NCBI RefSeq assembly: GCF_024300645.1
Contig: NZ_CP101291.1
Location: 1,736,001 to 1,800,000 of the forward strand
Length of the DNA: 64,000 nucleotides
Source: Alteromonas sp. LMIT006
Lineage (GTDB): Bacteria; Pseudomonadota; Gammaproteobacteria; Enterobacterales; Alteromonadaceae
Direction: 5' to 3'
Shown here: positions 47,368-57,306 of the stretch, in pieces
How the letters are laid out: every line of letters begins with the position of its first letter
Position numbering within the stretch: the first letter of the stretch is position 1
Notes under the pieces: generated by a model
The model's input: the letters and a program-made list of their open reading frames with translations, nothing else
What the model was told of the DNA's origin: nothing
Databases searched by the model: none
Translations under genes and position numbers: made by a program

Positions 47368-47464
47368 CTGTGATAAATAGTTAAATATTCTGAGTGCATT
47401 TTAGCATAAGGCGGAACGTTTTCGCACTAGATGTTGGACTTAATGAGGATAAACTTGTGCTAAA

Positions 47465-48256
47465 TCAAGTTTGTGACTGTAAGAATCTCGCAACAACCCG
47501 ATTAAATACGACAGGTTTTTGAGCATGCAACCAGTGACCTGCAGCCTCAATGATATGCGCTTTGGCATTAGGGAAACTAGAAATGATAGCGCCCTGCATG
47601 GAGGGCTGTATGTAATCAGAATCACTGCCTTTGATAAATAGCGTAGGCACAGAAGCATGCAAACCTGTGAACGGCCAATCAATTAGTTTGGCATAATCGC
47701 GCTGTAAAAGGGGTAAATTAAATGCCCAATGCCATTTGCCATCTTTTTGTTTGAGGGATTTAAGTAAAAATTGTCTCGTGCTCTCGTCTTGTAGGGCCTT
47801 ATCAAATATGGTTTTTACCTCTGAACGGCTTTTCACTGCAGCTAGTTCAACTTGGTTTAATGCATTGAAAACTGCATCGTGTCGGGGCGGATAGGCAACT
47901 GGCGCAATATCAGCAACCACTAATGACCGGATGTTCAACCTATTATTTAATGCCATGGCCATGGCTATTTTGCCACCTAATGAATGACCGACTATGTGCG
48001 GATTATCAATATTCTTAGCCTTGATCGTATCGGCAATCATTTGTGCGTAAACCACAAAATCAAACGAATCAGTCGCTGGAGACTGTCCATGAGCAGGCAA
48101 GTCGACTAATAATACATTTGCAAATCGATTGAGCTCTCTGGCGAGATTTTTTAGATTATCTAAATCCCCAAATAATCCATGAATAAGAATAACCCACTCA
48201 TCAGATGATGAATCGGTCATTGTTTGGGTATGACATAAATGCATTGATTGGCGCAT
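47465..48256 (-). CDS. ybfF: Alpha/beta-hydrolase YbfF
   Basis: 263 residues, esterase of the alpha/beta-hydrolase fold. ILIHGLFGDLDNL (oxyanion region), nucleophile in GHSLGGKIAMAM, DIAPVAYPPRHDAVF, and the catalytic His in AAGHWLHAQKP. E. coli YbfF hydrolyses acyl-CoA and acyl esters. The first 10-12 residues have no homology, so the true start may be the internal ATG at 48220. Order ybfF-(DUF2788)-fldA-fur is conserved. Confidence 0.92.
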   Translation of the reverse strand: MRQSMHLCHTQTMTDSSSDEWVILIHGLFGDLDNLKNLARELNRFANVLLVDLPAHGQSPATDSFDFVVYAQMIADTIKAKNIDNPHIVGHSLGGKIAMAMALNNRLNIRSLVVADIAPVAYPPRHDAVFNALNQVELAAVKSRSEVKTIFDKALQDESTRQFLLKSLKQKDGKWHWAFNLPLLQRDYAKLIDWPFTGLHASVPTLFIKGSDSDYIQPSMQGAIISSFPNAKAHIIEAAGHWLHAQKPVVFNRVVARFLQSQT

Positions 48257-48279
48257 TGTAAAGATTGTTATCCAAAAAA

Positions 48280-48681
48280 CTAAACAGCGTAATCTTCCAA
48301 AGAACCGCCGGATTCTAACACTTCACGGAATACTACTGGCATACGACCGATACCTGTCCATTTGGTTTCTTGGCCGTCTTGGGTAATTGCATAACGAACA
48401 GGACGTTTTTGCCCTTTGCGACGTGTTTGCTTTGGTTTTACGTTATGTTCAGCATCGAAGTCAGAAATATCGAGACCAGCTTCGATCATTTGTTGACGAA
48501 TCGCTTCAATTTTAGCCTTTTTCTCCTCAAGTTCAGCTTGTTCTGCAACAAGTTGTGCACGACGCTTTTCGATAACTGATGCCAATTTTTCTTGAACATC
48601 TAATAATTCATCAATGCTTAGTGATTTTGTTGCGCCTTGTAAGCGACGCCCATGAGTCAAAATATTGACAAAATCGTTCAT
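48280..48681 (-). CDS. H-NS-family DNA-binding protein
   Basis: 133 residues. Long N-terminal coiled coil for oligomerisation (about 20-70, rich in Glu/Lys/Gln) and a C-terminal DNA-binding core, RPVRYAITQDGQETKWTGIGRMPVVFREVLESG, aligned with H-NS TWTGQGRTPAVIKKAM. Expected to bind and silence AT-rich DNA. Preceded by an AT-rich 81-base gap that could be its own target. Followed 23 bases later by ybfF. Confidence 0.92.
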   Translation of the reverse strand: MNDFVNILTHGRRLQGATKSLSIDELLDVQEKLASVIEKRRAQLVAEQAELEEKKAKIEAIRQQMIEAGLDISDFDAEHNVKPKQTRRKGQKRPVRYAITQDGQETKWTGIGRMPVVFREVLESGGSLEDYAV

Positions 48682-48762
48682 TTTTATTTTCCTTTTGTTT
48701 TATTATTAATGACACTCTAACAAAACGGAGTATAGTAATTTAAATTTTAATTTCAACGTTTT

Positions 48763-50403
48763 TTACATGTTAGGATAATTTGGGCCTCCGCCACCTTCAG
48801 GTGGCACCCATGAAATATTTTGACTCGGCTCTTTTATGTCGCATGTTTTACAATGAATGCAATTTTGACTGTTAATTTTAAATTCATCTTTGCCACTCTC
48901 GTTTTTAATGATTTCGTATACGCCAGCAGGACAATATCGTTGCGCAGGTTCTGCATAGTGTTTAAGCGTAAATGATACAGGTAAATCTGGATCAATGAGC
49001 AGCAAATGACAGGGCTGGTCTTCTTCGTGATTGGTATTACTGATATAAACAGATGAAAGCTTATCAAACGTTAGTTTATTATCTGGTTTTGGGTACTCAA
49101 TTACCTTCGATTGCTCTGCGGGTTTCAGTGATTTGTGGTCAGAACCAAGATCGTAAATATTTAAAGGTGTTTTTCCTTTAAATAAATTTTGCTCAAATAT
49201 ATTTAAGGCACCGCCTAACACATTTCCATACTTGTGAATCAAAGAGCCAAAATTTCTAGAGCGATACAACTCATTATAGAGCCATGAAGCGTTAAATAAT
49301 TGATTATGGATATCTGCCATATTTTGCTGTTCAAACAGGGCAGTAATAATCGCCTCGGCAGCTAACATACCCGATTTCATTGCTGTATGGTTGCCTTTTA
49401 TTTTACTAAAATTAAGTGTACCAGCTTCACAACCCACCATAATTCCCCCAGGCATAGTCATTTGTGGAAGTGAATGCAGCCCACCTTTTGCAATGGCTCT
49501 TGCGCCATAAGAAAGACGTTGTCCGTTATTTAAATGTTTGGCAAAAACAGGATGGGTTTTTAATTGTTGAAATTCATCAAAAGGACTCAAATATGGGTTG
49601 GAATAATTTAAATCGACAATAAGGCCAACATAAACCTGATTATTATCGCCATGATAAAGATAACCACCGCCAGTTGCTTTCCCCAATGGCCATCCAGCAG
49701 AGTGCACTACTAATCCCGGTTGATGTTGATCGGCTGGTACTTCCCATACTTCTTTAAAGCCTATGGCATAGTGCTGTGGTTGTTTAACGTCTTTATCTAA
49801 TTCGAACTCACTGATGAGTTTTTTTCCTAAATGGCCTCGACATCCTTCTGCAAATACAGTGTATTTTGCTCTGATCTCCATAGCTGGAACAAAGCTTGGT
49901 TTCTCTTTACCGCTGCGCGAGCGACCCATTTCTGAGGTAACGATGCCTTTTACTTCACCGTCTTCGAAAATGGTTTCAGCTGCGGCGAACCCTGGAAATA
50001 TTTCCACACCAAGGTTTTCCGCTTGTTCTGCTAACCAACGACAGACATTGCCCATTGATACGATGAAATTACCTTCATTGTGCATGGTGTTTGGCGTTAA
50101 CCAGTTGGGTAATCGAATTGATGTTTGGGCGTTATTTAATAAATAAATCTCATCTTTACTCACGTGAGTGTAAAGCGGAGCTTTTAACTCTCGCCAATTG
50201 GGGAGTAATTCATCTAGAGACCTTGTTTCAAGTACGGCACCAGAAAGAATATGCGCACCCACTTCAGAACCTTTCTCTACAACACACACCAAGAGTTCTC
50301 GGTCAGAGGCTTGTGCCATTTGTTGCAGTTTAATAGCACAAGACAAGCCAGCCGGTCCGGCACCGACAATTACTACGTCAAATTCCATGATTTCTCGAGT
50401 CAT
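48763..50403 (-). CDS. etfD: Electron transfer flavoprotein-ubiquinone oxidoreductase
   Basis: 546 residues. Passes electrons from ETF to the quinone pool. FAD-binding VVIVGAGPAGLSCAIKL, VEKGSEVGAHILSGAV, then a C-terminal 4Fe-4S domain with CPAGVYE and CIHCKTCDIK and the conserved end WVPPEGGGGPNYP. Start at ATG 50403 after AGAG; upstream ATG 50424 is in frame but outside homology. Divergent from its partner genes etfB-etfA. Confidence 0.96.
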   Translation of the reverse strand: MTREIMEFDVVIVGAGPAGLSCAIKLQQMAQASDRELLVCVVEKGSEVGAHILSGAVLETRSLDELLPNWRELKAPLYTHVSKDEIYLLNNAQTSIRLPNWLTPNTMHNEGNFIVSMGNVCRWLAEQAENLGVEIFPGFAAAETIFEDGEVKGIVTSEMGRSRSGKEKPSFVPAMEIRAKYTVFAEGCRGHLGKKLISEFELDKDVKQPQHYAIGFKEVWEVPADQHQPGLVVHSAGWPLGKATGGGYLYHGDNNQVYVGLIVDLNYSNPYLSPFDEFQQLKTHPVFAKHLNNGQRLSYGARAIAKGGLHSLPQMTMPGGIMVGCEAGTLNFSKIKGNHTAMKSGMLAAEAIITALFEQQNMADIHNQLFNASWLYNELYRSRNFGSLIHKYGNVLGGALNIFEQNLFKGKTPLNIYDLGSDHKSLKPAEQSKVIEYPKPDNKLTFDKLSSVYISNTNHEEDQPCHLLLIDPDLPVSFTLKHYAEPAQRYCPAGVYEIIKNESGKDEFKINSQNCIHCKTCDIKEPSQNISWVPPEGGGGPNYPNM

Positions 50404-50538
50404 GTTTACTCTCTTTGTTGGCAATTTTGTTCACTCATTAATAATGTAATACAGGTTGACGTTAACGTAAACTATAAGTAGATTACATAAGTGTTACATT
50501 TGGTTAGCGTTTATCTAACACTGTAGAGGATTAATAGA

Positions 50539-51291
50539 TTGAAAATACTGGTTCCGATCAAGCGCGTTGTCGATTACAACGTTAAAATCAAAGTCAATAA
50601 TGAACACACTGCCGTCGATTTAAATAACGTCAAAATGTCCATGAATCCATTTTGCGAAATTGCTGTGGAAGAAGCGATTCGTTTAAAAGAATCTGGCGCA
50701 GCAGGTGAAGTCGTTGTTGTCTCTATCGGTAGCGCAGAGGTGGTTGAGCAGTTGCGAACCGCCCTTGCTTTAGGGGCTGACCGCGCCATACACATTGCAG
50801 GTCCTAATCAATTAGACTCGCTCGATGTGGCTAAAGTGCTCAAACATCTTGTAGATCAAGAGTCCCCGGATATAGTGATATTAGGCAAGCAAGCAATCGA
50901 TTCGGACAACAATCAAACCGGGCAAATGTTAGCTGCATTAACGGGAATGCCTCAGGCGACGTTTGCTTCTAAGGTATCCCTCCAACAAGGACAGCTGCAC
51001 GTCACACGAGAAGTTGATGGAGGTTTGCAAACGTTGGCGTTGAAACTGCCAGCTATTGTCACTACGGATTTACGCCTTAATGAGCCAAGATATGCCACCT
51101 TACCGAACATAATGAAAGCAAAGCGCAAGCCATTAGAGTCAATCAATATGAGCGATAGTGGAGTGACGCCACACGCTTGTTTGACGACGTTGAAGGTAAC
51201 GCCACCTGCGCAGCGAAAAGCAGGCATTAAGGTGGCTGATGTGGCCGAGTTAGTGGATAAATTAAAAAACGAAGCCAAGGTGATCGCATGA
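50539..51291 (+). CDS. etfB: Electron transfer flavoprotein subunit beta
   Basis: 250 residues. Beta subunit of ETF, binds AMP and takes electrons from acyl-CoA dehydrogenases. [19 protein letters not shown] start, [31 protein letters not shown] and [17 protein letters not shown] are conserved. The start codon is TTG (50539), 8 bases after GAGGA; no ATG or GTG fits. Overlaps etfA by ATGA. Confidence 0.96.
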   Translation: MKILVPIKRVVDYNVKIKVNNEHTAVDLNNVKMSMNPFCEIAVEEAIRLKESGAAGEVVVVSIGSAEVVEQLRTALALGADRAIHIAGPNQLDSLDVAKVLKHLVDQESPDIVILGKQAIDSDNNQTGQMLAALTGMPQATFASKVSLQQGQLHVTREVDGGLQTLALKLPAIVTTDLRLNEPRYATLPNIMKAKRKPLESINMSDSGVTPHACLTTLKVTPPAQRKAGIKVADVAELVDKLKNEAKVIA

Positions 51292-52214
51292 GAACGTTAA
51301 TTTATGCCGAACATGATAATCAACATCTAAAAGGCGAAACCGCCAAAGTAGTGGGAGCGGCTGGTGCGCTCAATACGCCTATCGATGTATTGGTTGCAGG
51401 GCACAATGTGGAAGCAGTCGTTGCCGATGCTGTAAGATTATCTGGCGTTGAACGCGTTTTGGTGGCTGATGCGTCAGAATATGTTGCACAGCTTGCAGAG
51501 AACATTGCATTACTAGTGCACTCTCTATCAAGTGAATACGATTATATCTTGGCGCCCGCTACCACAACTGGCAAAAACTTTTTGCCTCGAGTGGCCGCGC
51601 TGTGCGATGTGCCACAATTGTCTGATGTCATTGCGATCGAATCAAGTGATACTTTTGTAAGACCCATTTATGCTGGTAATGCGATTGCCACCGTACAAAG
51701 CAGCGCAAAAAAACATGTGCTGACAGTGCGAGCCAGTGCGTTTGATGCAGTGGTTTATGAAGGCAATGCCGAGGTAACCACCATCGAGTCGATTTTTAAT
51801 ACAGATGGTGCCTCTTTTGTCAGTGCTGAACTCTCAGCGTCTGAGCGTCCTGAACTCACCGCTGCCAGTGTGGTGGTGTCTGGTGGTCGAGGTATGCAAA
51901 ATGGTAAAAACTTTGCGCTGCTTGAAGGTATTGCCGATAAGTTAAACGCCGCCATTGGTGCTTCTCGTGCGGCAGTGGATGCCGGGTTTGTGCCGAACGA
52001 TATGCAAGTAGGACAAACCGGCAAAATCGTCGCTCCGGATTTATATATCGCAGTGGGAATTTCTGGGGCCATTCAACATCTTGCTGGAATGAAGGACTCA
52101 AAAGTCATTGTCGCGATAAATAAAGATGAGGAGGCACCTATCTTTCAAGTGGCCGATTATGGACTGGTAGGGGATTTGTTTGAGATATTGCCCGAATTAG
52201 AGAATTCTTTGTAA
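51288..52214 (+). CDS. etfA: Electron transfer flavoprotein subunit alpha
   Basis: 308 residues. FAD-binding alpha subunit. [11 protein letters not shown]-terminus, [45 protein letters not shown] and the end [15 protein letters not shown] form the FAD domain signature. Follows etfB with 4-base overlap; strong terminator after it. Confidence 0.97.
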   Translation: MRTLIYAEHDNQHLKGETAKVVGAAGALNTPIDVLVAGHNVEAVVADAVRLSGVERVLVADASEYVAQLAENIALLVHSLSSEYDYILAPATTTGKNFLPRVAALCDVPQLSDVIAIESSDTFVRPIYAGNAIATVQSSAKKHVLTVRASAFDAVVYEGNAEVTTIESIFNTDGASFVSAELSASERPELTAASVVVSGGRGMQNGKNFALLEGIADKLNAAIGASRAAVDAGFVPNDMQVGQTGKIVAPDLYIAVGISGAIQHLAGMKDSKVIVAINKDEEAPIFQVADYGLVGDLFEILPELENSL

Positions 52215-52232
52215 TATATTCCTTAATCATTA

Positions 52233-52264
52233 AAAAGGCTCATCGTTGGATGAGCCTTTTGTCT
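52233..52264 (+). terminator. Terminator after etfA
   Basis: Perfect 12-bp stem (52233-52244 with 52249-52260), loop GTTG, then T-rich. Confidence 0.92.
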
Positions 52265-52297
52265 TTTTAAGAATATTGGTGAGTCCAAAATCCACCT

Positions 52298-52606
52298 TTA
52301 CACTTCAACCACAGAGTTATCATCAAAGGTCAACTCGTTGGGAATGTAGGCATCTGCTGCCCAATCATTTTGCCATTCTTTATCATCTACGAGATAGCGA
52401 AATGCATAGCGTTTATTTTTAGGTAAATTGATGGTTTGCGTAAACTCTCCGGATTTGAGTTTTTTCATAGGGTTTACTTGGGTTTCCCAATCGTTAAAAT
52501 CACCAATAAGTTTTACGGTCTGTGCTGTTGCAGCTTGTTCTTTGGGTAAACGAAAGGTGACCTTACATTCGTCTTTGGATTTGAGATAGGTTTTCTTAAG
52601 TGGCAT
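52298..52606 (-). CDS. Single-domain glycogen-binding (CBM48/AMPK-type) protein
   Basis: 102 residues, essentially one carbohydrate-binding domain: VTFRLPKEQAATAQTVKLIGDFNDWE, then RYAFRYLVDDKEWQNDWAADAYIPNE. The VKLIGDFNDW and YAFRYLVD strands are those of the isoamylase N-domain/AMPK-beta glycogen-binding fold. No catalytic domain is attached and no glycogen gene is adjacent, so it may target glycogen or act as a free adaptor. Convergent with etfA. Confidence 0.85.
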   Translation of the reverse strand: MPLKKTYLKSKDECKVTFRLPKEQAATAQTVKLIGDFNDWETQVNPMKKLKSGEFTQTINLPKNKRYAFRYLVDDKEWQNDWAADAYIPNELTFDDNSVVEV

Positions 52607-52797
52607 AAATAACGGTCCTTATGTAATTTTGCTACATTAATTGTAGATATATTGCTCGGATTCTCAATCTTTTTGTAATTAAATTTCATTGAATAGGTAT
52701 GTATTTTGTTTACATTTGCTAACAAGTTTAGCCCTCATAAATGATATTCACAGGTTATGCCTCGTTGTAAAATAAAGCCAGTACATTGGGAGTTTTT

Positions 52798-53985
52798 ATG
52801 AGTTTTATTCGCAAAGTTGGGTTACCTATTCTTATCTTACTGGTTGCTGTGGTAATCATGGTGGTTTTGATCATGAACAAGCCCAAACCTGATATCAAAG
52901 AAGTCGAAGAAAAAGCGTTTTTAGTTGATGTTATGCCGGTTGAGGTCACTGACATTACGTATACCGTTCGTTCACAAGGCTCGGTGATACCCAAAGTACA
53001 AAGCGCATTAACCAGTCAAGTTTCTGGGATTATCGAGTCCGTATCGAACGTATTTGTCACCGGTGGGATGTTTCACGCAGGAGATATCCTAATCACCTTA
53101 GAGCAAGCGGATCGCAAAACGGAACTGCAACTCGCTCAAGCAGAACTTGCCCGTGCGCAAGCAGCTTATGAACTTGAACTTGCACGAGGTAAAGTGGCAG
53201 AGGAAGAATGGCGCAGTGTGGGGCGCAGTCCTTCTACCACGCCAGAATTGGGTTTGCGTAAACCCCAGTTAGACAGTGAAAAAGCCAACCTTCAGGCTGC
53301 AAAGGCCAATCTTGAACGTGCAAAGCGCAATTTAGAGCGTACTGTCATTAGAGCCCCTTATAACGGTATGATCATGCAAAAGAATGTTGATATAGGTCAG
53401 TTTGTTAATACCGGAATGGTCTTAGCCCAAATTGCTAGTACTGATGTGGCTGAAGTACGTTTGCCTCTGACCGATAGCGATTTAGCGTATTTGAATCTGG
53501 ATGCTTCTGCTGATGGTAATGTGATTTTGCGTGCCAATGTAGGGGGGCGACCAACACAGTGGCCTGCGAATTTAACTCGCGATGAGGGGGTGCTGAACAG
53601 CCAAAATCGCGTGATTTATGCCATCGCAGAAGTGCGCGACCCTTATGCACGCAATGCAGATACCGCGCACAAAGTATTGCGGTATGGTACCTTTGTCAGA
53701 GCAGAAATCACTGGATTGAGTGCAGACGATATGGTGGTTTTACCGCGCAATCTTGTGCGTTTAGACGGTACCGTGTTGTTGGTTGATGAAAACAATCGTA
53801 TTGAAATCCGTGATGTGGAAGTACAGCGCGCAGATGATAACGACATCTATATCAGTGCTGGTTTACAACCTGGAGAGCAAATTATTACCAGTGCCGTTCC
53901 TAATGCCTATGCACAAATGCCGGTGCGCCTAGCTGGCGAGGCAAGAACGTCTGATAGCGCCTCAACGAATAGCACAGTGGAGTAA
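52798..53985 (+). CDS. RND efflux periplasmic adaptor subunit
   Basis: 395 residues, HlyD/MFP family. N-terminal membrane anchor (about 6-28), lipoyl halves around GSVIPKVQSALTSQVSG and ERTVIRAPYNGMI, a long hairpin (about 105-180) rich in Ala/Glu/Lys, then a beta-barrel. Start at ATG 52798 after GGGAG. Partner pump follows after three bases. No outer-membrane channel or regulator is encoded here. Confidence 0.93.
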   Translation: MSFIRKVGLPILILLVAVVIMVVLIMNKPKPDIKEVEEKAFLVDVMPVEVTDITYTVRSQGSVIPKVQSALTSQVSGIIESVSNVFVTGGMFHAGDILITLEQADRKTELQLAQAELARAQAAYELELARGKVAEEEWRSVGRSPSTTPELGLRKPQLDSEKANLQAAKANLERAKRNLERTVIRAPYNGMIMQKNVDIGQFVNTGMVLAQIASTDVAEVRLPLTDSDLAYLNLDASADGNVILRANVGGRPTQWPANLTRDEGVLNSQNRVIYAIAEVRDPYARNADTAHKVLRYGTFVRAEITGLSADDMVVLPRNLVRLDGTVLLVDENNRIEIRDVEVQRADDNDIYISAGLQPGEQIITSAVPNAYAQMPVRLAGEARTSDSASTNSTVE

Positions 53986-53988
53986 GTG

Positions 53989-56900
53989 ATGGCGGAAACG
54001 ATAAATACTCACAAAGGGATCATCGCGTGGTTTGCGCGCAACCATGTTGCAGCTAATTTGTTGATGTGGATTTTGTTGTTTGGTGGTGTATTTGGGATTA
54101 TTCAAATTCAAAAACAAGTCTTTCCGACCTTTGAACTCAATATCGTTTCGGTACGTGTCCCATATTTGGGTGCGGCGCCTGAAGAAGTTGAGCAAGGAGT
54201 AATTTTAAAATTAGAAGAAGCGATTAAAGATCTCGAAGGCATCAAAAAACTGTCTTCACGAGCGGTAGAAGGGCTAGGCACGGTCACCATCGAAGTCGAA
54301 GACGATTATGATGTACAAACCTTGCTCGATGAAGTCAAGGTACAGGTCGATGCGATCCCAACGTTTCCAGCGAATACTGAAAAGCCTGTGGTTTATCGTA
54401 TTAAAGCTCCGCAAGATGTCTTATGGGTGTCTGCTTATGGCGACGCGACCGAGCGAGAATTAAAAGACTTTACGAAGCGCTTACGTGACGATATTGCTAA
54501 CCTACCTGGGGTATCTGATGTTCAGGTGCTCGGTGCACGTCCTTATGAGGTGGCAATTGAAGTCTCTGAAGCGACTTTGCAGCAGTATAATTTGACCTTT
54601 GATCAAGTCGTGAGTGCGGTAAGGCGCTCATCCATTGACGTTCCTGGTGGTGCCATTCGTTCAGATAACGGCAATATTCTACTTAGAGCCAAAGGCCAAG
54701 CCTATGATGCGTATGATTTTGCTAACTTGGTATTAATCTCACGTGCCGATGGCACACGGCTGTATCTTGGGGATATTGCGACTATTAACGACGGGTTTAT
54801 TGAAGACAATAATTTTGCCTATTTTGATGGTAAACCTGCGATCAGTATTCGGGTAAGAGCAGTTGGCGATCAAAATTCATTAGAAATCTCTAAAGCCGTC
54901 AATGCGTATCTCGCCGAGCAAAAAGAAAACTTCCCGCCCAATATCCAAGCGGATACATGGGGAGACAGTTCGTTTTATTTGGCAGACCGCTTGAATATGA
55001 TGCTTGAAAACATGGGCTTTGGAGCCTTGCTCGTGTTTTTGGTGTTATCCCTATTTTTAAAAATACGTTTGGCGTTTTGGGTGATATGGGGCTTGCCGGT
55101 GTGCTTCATGGGAACACTCGCGGTATTGCCCATGGAGTTTTTGAGTGTATCGATCAATATGATTTCACTCTTTGCTTTTATCTTGGTGCTGGGGATCGTG
55201 GTGGATGACGCCATTATTATGGGGGAGTCGGCCTATTCAGCAATTGATAAAGATGGGCATTCGGTAGACAACGTCATTAAAGGTGTCAAACGCGTGGCGA
55301 TGCCTGCGACATTTGGGGTGTTAACCACAATCGCGGCGTTCTCGCCTATGATGATGGTGTCGGGTACCTTTGGCGTGATCTGGAAAACCATTGGTGGCGT
55401 GGTGATCGTGTGTTTGATCTTCTCACTCATTGAATCCAAATTAATTTTGCCTGCGCATTTGGCGCACATGAAATTGGAACCGTATGATCCAAGCAAAGCC
55501 AATGCGTTTCAACGTTTTCGGGATATCTTTGCAGAAGGCATTAAGTCCTTTATCAGTAACACCTATCAGCCATTTTTGCGCAAAGCCATCAAAAACCGCT
55601 ACACCACATTAGCGAGTTTCGTTGGCGCATTGATTATTACCATCGGGTTATTCCAAGGTGGGATCGTGCGCTTTGTGTTTTTCCCATCGATTCCATCTGA
55701 TTTTATGTTTGCCTCGGTTGAGCTTGAGCAAGGTTCGACTTTGCAACAGCGTGACCTAGCGATTCGCATGTTGCTAGATGGCTTGGATGAAATGAACCGC
55801 GAAGTCCGTGAGCAAACCGGTGAGGATGCAGTCAAACACGCGATTGCCTTTGATCAGGGCAGCCTCGGTGGACAGGTGTTTGTCGAATTATCCAAAGGGG
55901 AAGAACGAGAAATCAAGGATACTGAATTGGCGGATATTTGGCGTAAATATCTTCCTGAAATGGCCGGAGTCAAGGCGCTCAATCTCGGTAATCCGGGTGG
56001 GCCGGGCGGTGGCTCTGACTTGAGTTTTGAATTCAGCGGCAAAGATGTCGAGCAGCTGCGTTTAGTAGCACAAGAGCTTGAGTCCTTTTTGGAGCAGTAT
56101 GATGGGGTGTCGGATATCAATGATAGTTTTAGCCAAGGTAGCGATGAGATCCAAATTAATATCCGTCCAGAAGGCGAAGCCTTAGGATTATCTTTGGCGT
56201 CTTTAGCACAACAGGTACGCTACGGTTTTTATGGTGCAGAAGCACAGCGCATTCAGCGTGATGATGAAGAAATCAAAGTCATGGTGCGCTACCCCAAAGA
56301 AGAACGCAGCTCGATTGGCCATCTAGAAACCATGCGCGTGCGCACGAGCAACGGCGAAGAAATTCCTTTTGCCCAGGTAGCGGACATCGACATTGGCAAA
56401 GGCTATGCCAGTATTAATCGAGTAGACGGTAAACGTGCAGTGAGCGTCACAGCAAAGGTCAATTCAGACATTATTGAGCCAAATACGATTGTGAAGGATT
56501 TGATGACCAAGGCGATCCCGGATTATCTCAAGCGTTACCCCGGCGTAGAATTTAAACTGCAAGGCAATACCAAGGAGCAGGGCGATGCACTGGTATCGTT
56601 ATTACAAGGCTTCTTGTTTGCGTTATTTGCAATCTATGCGCTGATGGCCATTCCATTAAAATCGTATTCGCAGCCGTTGATCATCATGTCGGTCATTCCC
56701 TTTGGCATGGTTGGTGCGATTATTGGTCATTTGGTACTGGGGCAAGCGGTCAGTGTATTGTCAATTTGTGGCATCATCGCGTTGTCTGGGGTAGTAGTGA
56801 ATGATAGCTTGATCATGGTGGATTTTGTCAATCGTGCACGCAAAGAAGGCGCATCACTGGTTGAAGCGGCCATGCAGGCTGGGGGACAGCGTTTTAGAGC

Positions 56901-57141
56901 GATTGTGCTGACGTCCTTAACTACATTTATGGGATTGCTACCGATTATTTTTGAACGCTCACTACAAGCACAAGTAGTCATTCCCATGGCAATATCGTTA
57001 GCGTTTGGTATTTTGTTTGCAACAGTGATTACCTTGTTATTAGTGCCTGCGCTGTATTTGATTTTGGATGATATCAAGGCGTTTTTCAGTAAGAGCTACG
57101 CGGCACAGAGACAGGCTGAGATGACTGAGCAGCGCATTTAA
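53989..57141 (+). CDS. RND efflux transporter, permease subunit
   Basis: 1050 residues, AcrB/HAE1-like inner-membrane pump with 12 membrane segments and two large periplasmic loops. FARNHVAANLLMWI start of TM1, VPYLGAAPEEVEQGV porter motif, TM4 GIVVDDAIIMGES with the proton-relay aspartates, TM10 VVVNDSLIMVDFVNRA. Substrate cannot be told; the branch resembles pumps without a fixed drug range. ATG 53989 lies 6 bases after GGAG; a GTG one codon earlier is open. Confidence 0.95.
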   Translation: MAETINTHKGIIAWFARNHVAANLLMWILLFGGVFGIIQIQKQVFPTFELNIVSVRVPYLGAAPEEVEQGVILKLEEAIKDLEGIKKLSSRAVEGLGTVTIEVEDDYDVQTLLDEVKVQVDAIPTFPANTEKPVVYRIKAPQDVLWVSAYGDATERELKDFTKRLRDDIANLPGVSDVQVLGARPYEVAIEVSEATLQQYNLTFDQVVSAVRRSSIDVPGGAIRSDNGNILLRAKGQAYDAYDFANLVLISRADGTRLYLGDIATINDGFIEDNNFAYFDGKPAISIRVRAVGDQNSLEISKAVNAYLAEQKENFPPNIQADTWGDSSFYLADRLNMMLENMGFGALLVFLVLSLFLKIRLAFWVIWGLPVCFMGTLAVLPMEFLSVSINMISLFAFILVLGIVVDDAIIMGESAYSAIDKDGHSVDNVIKGVKRVAMPATFGVLTTIAAFSPMMMVSGTFGVIWKTIGGVVIVCLIFSLIESKLILPAHLAHMKLEPYDPSKANAFQRFRDIFAEGIKSFISNTYQPFLRKAIKNRYTTLASFVGALIITIGLFQGGIVRFVFFPSIPSDFMFASVELEQGSTLQQRDLAIRMLLDGLDEMNREVREQTGEDAVKHAIAFDQGSLGGQVFVELSKGEEREIKDTELADIWRKYLPEMAGVKALNLGNPGGPGGGSDLSFEFSGKDVEQLRLVAQELESFLEQYDGVSDINDSFSQGSDEIQINIRPEGEALGLSLASLAQQVRYGFYGAEAQRIQRDDEEIKVMVRYPKEERSSIGHLETMRVRTSNGEEIPFAQVADIDIGKGYASINRVDGKRAVSVTAKVNSDIIEPNTIVKDLMTKAIPDYLKRYPGVEFKLQGNTKEQGDALVSLLQGFLFALFAIYALMAIPLKSYSQPLIIMSVIPFGMVGAIIGHLVLGQAVSVLSICGIIALSGVVVNDSLIMVDFVNRARKEGASLVEAAMQAGGQRFRAIVLTSLTTFMGLLPIIFERSLQAQVVIPMAISLAFGILFATVITLLLVPALYLILDDIKAFFSKSYAAQRQAEMTEQRI

Positions 57142-57165
57142 TTTCATCATTAAAAATTTAATTTT

Positions 57166-57201
57166 AAAGCGGGTAATGTATTTGCATTACTCGCTTTTTT
57201 G
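57166..57201 (+). terminator. Terminator after the RND operon
   Basis: 13-bp stem (57166-57178 with 57185-57197, one G.U), loop TATTTG, T-run. Confidence 0.9.
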
Positions 57202-57240
57202 TTCGTAAACAATAACTGGTAAATACAAATCTAAGTCACA

Positions 57241-57275
57241 AAAAAACGTACATACCACAACAGTATGTACGTTTT
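57241..57275 (-). terminator. Terminator of the TonB receptor gene
   Basis: Perfect 13-bp stem AAAACGTACATAC / GTATGTACGTTTT with a 7-nt loop; on the minus strand it is followed by a T-run. Confidence 0.85.
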
Positions 57276-57306
57276 CACTGATACACGATTGTTAAATTAT
57301 TAAGCC

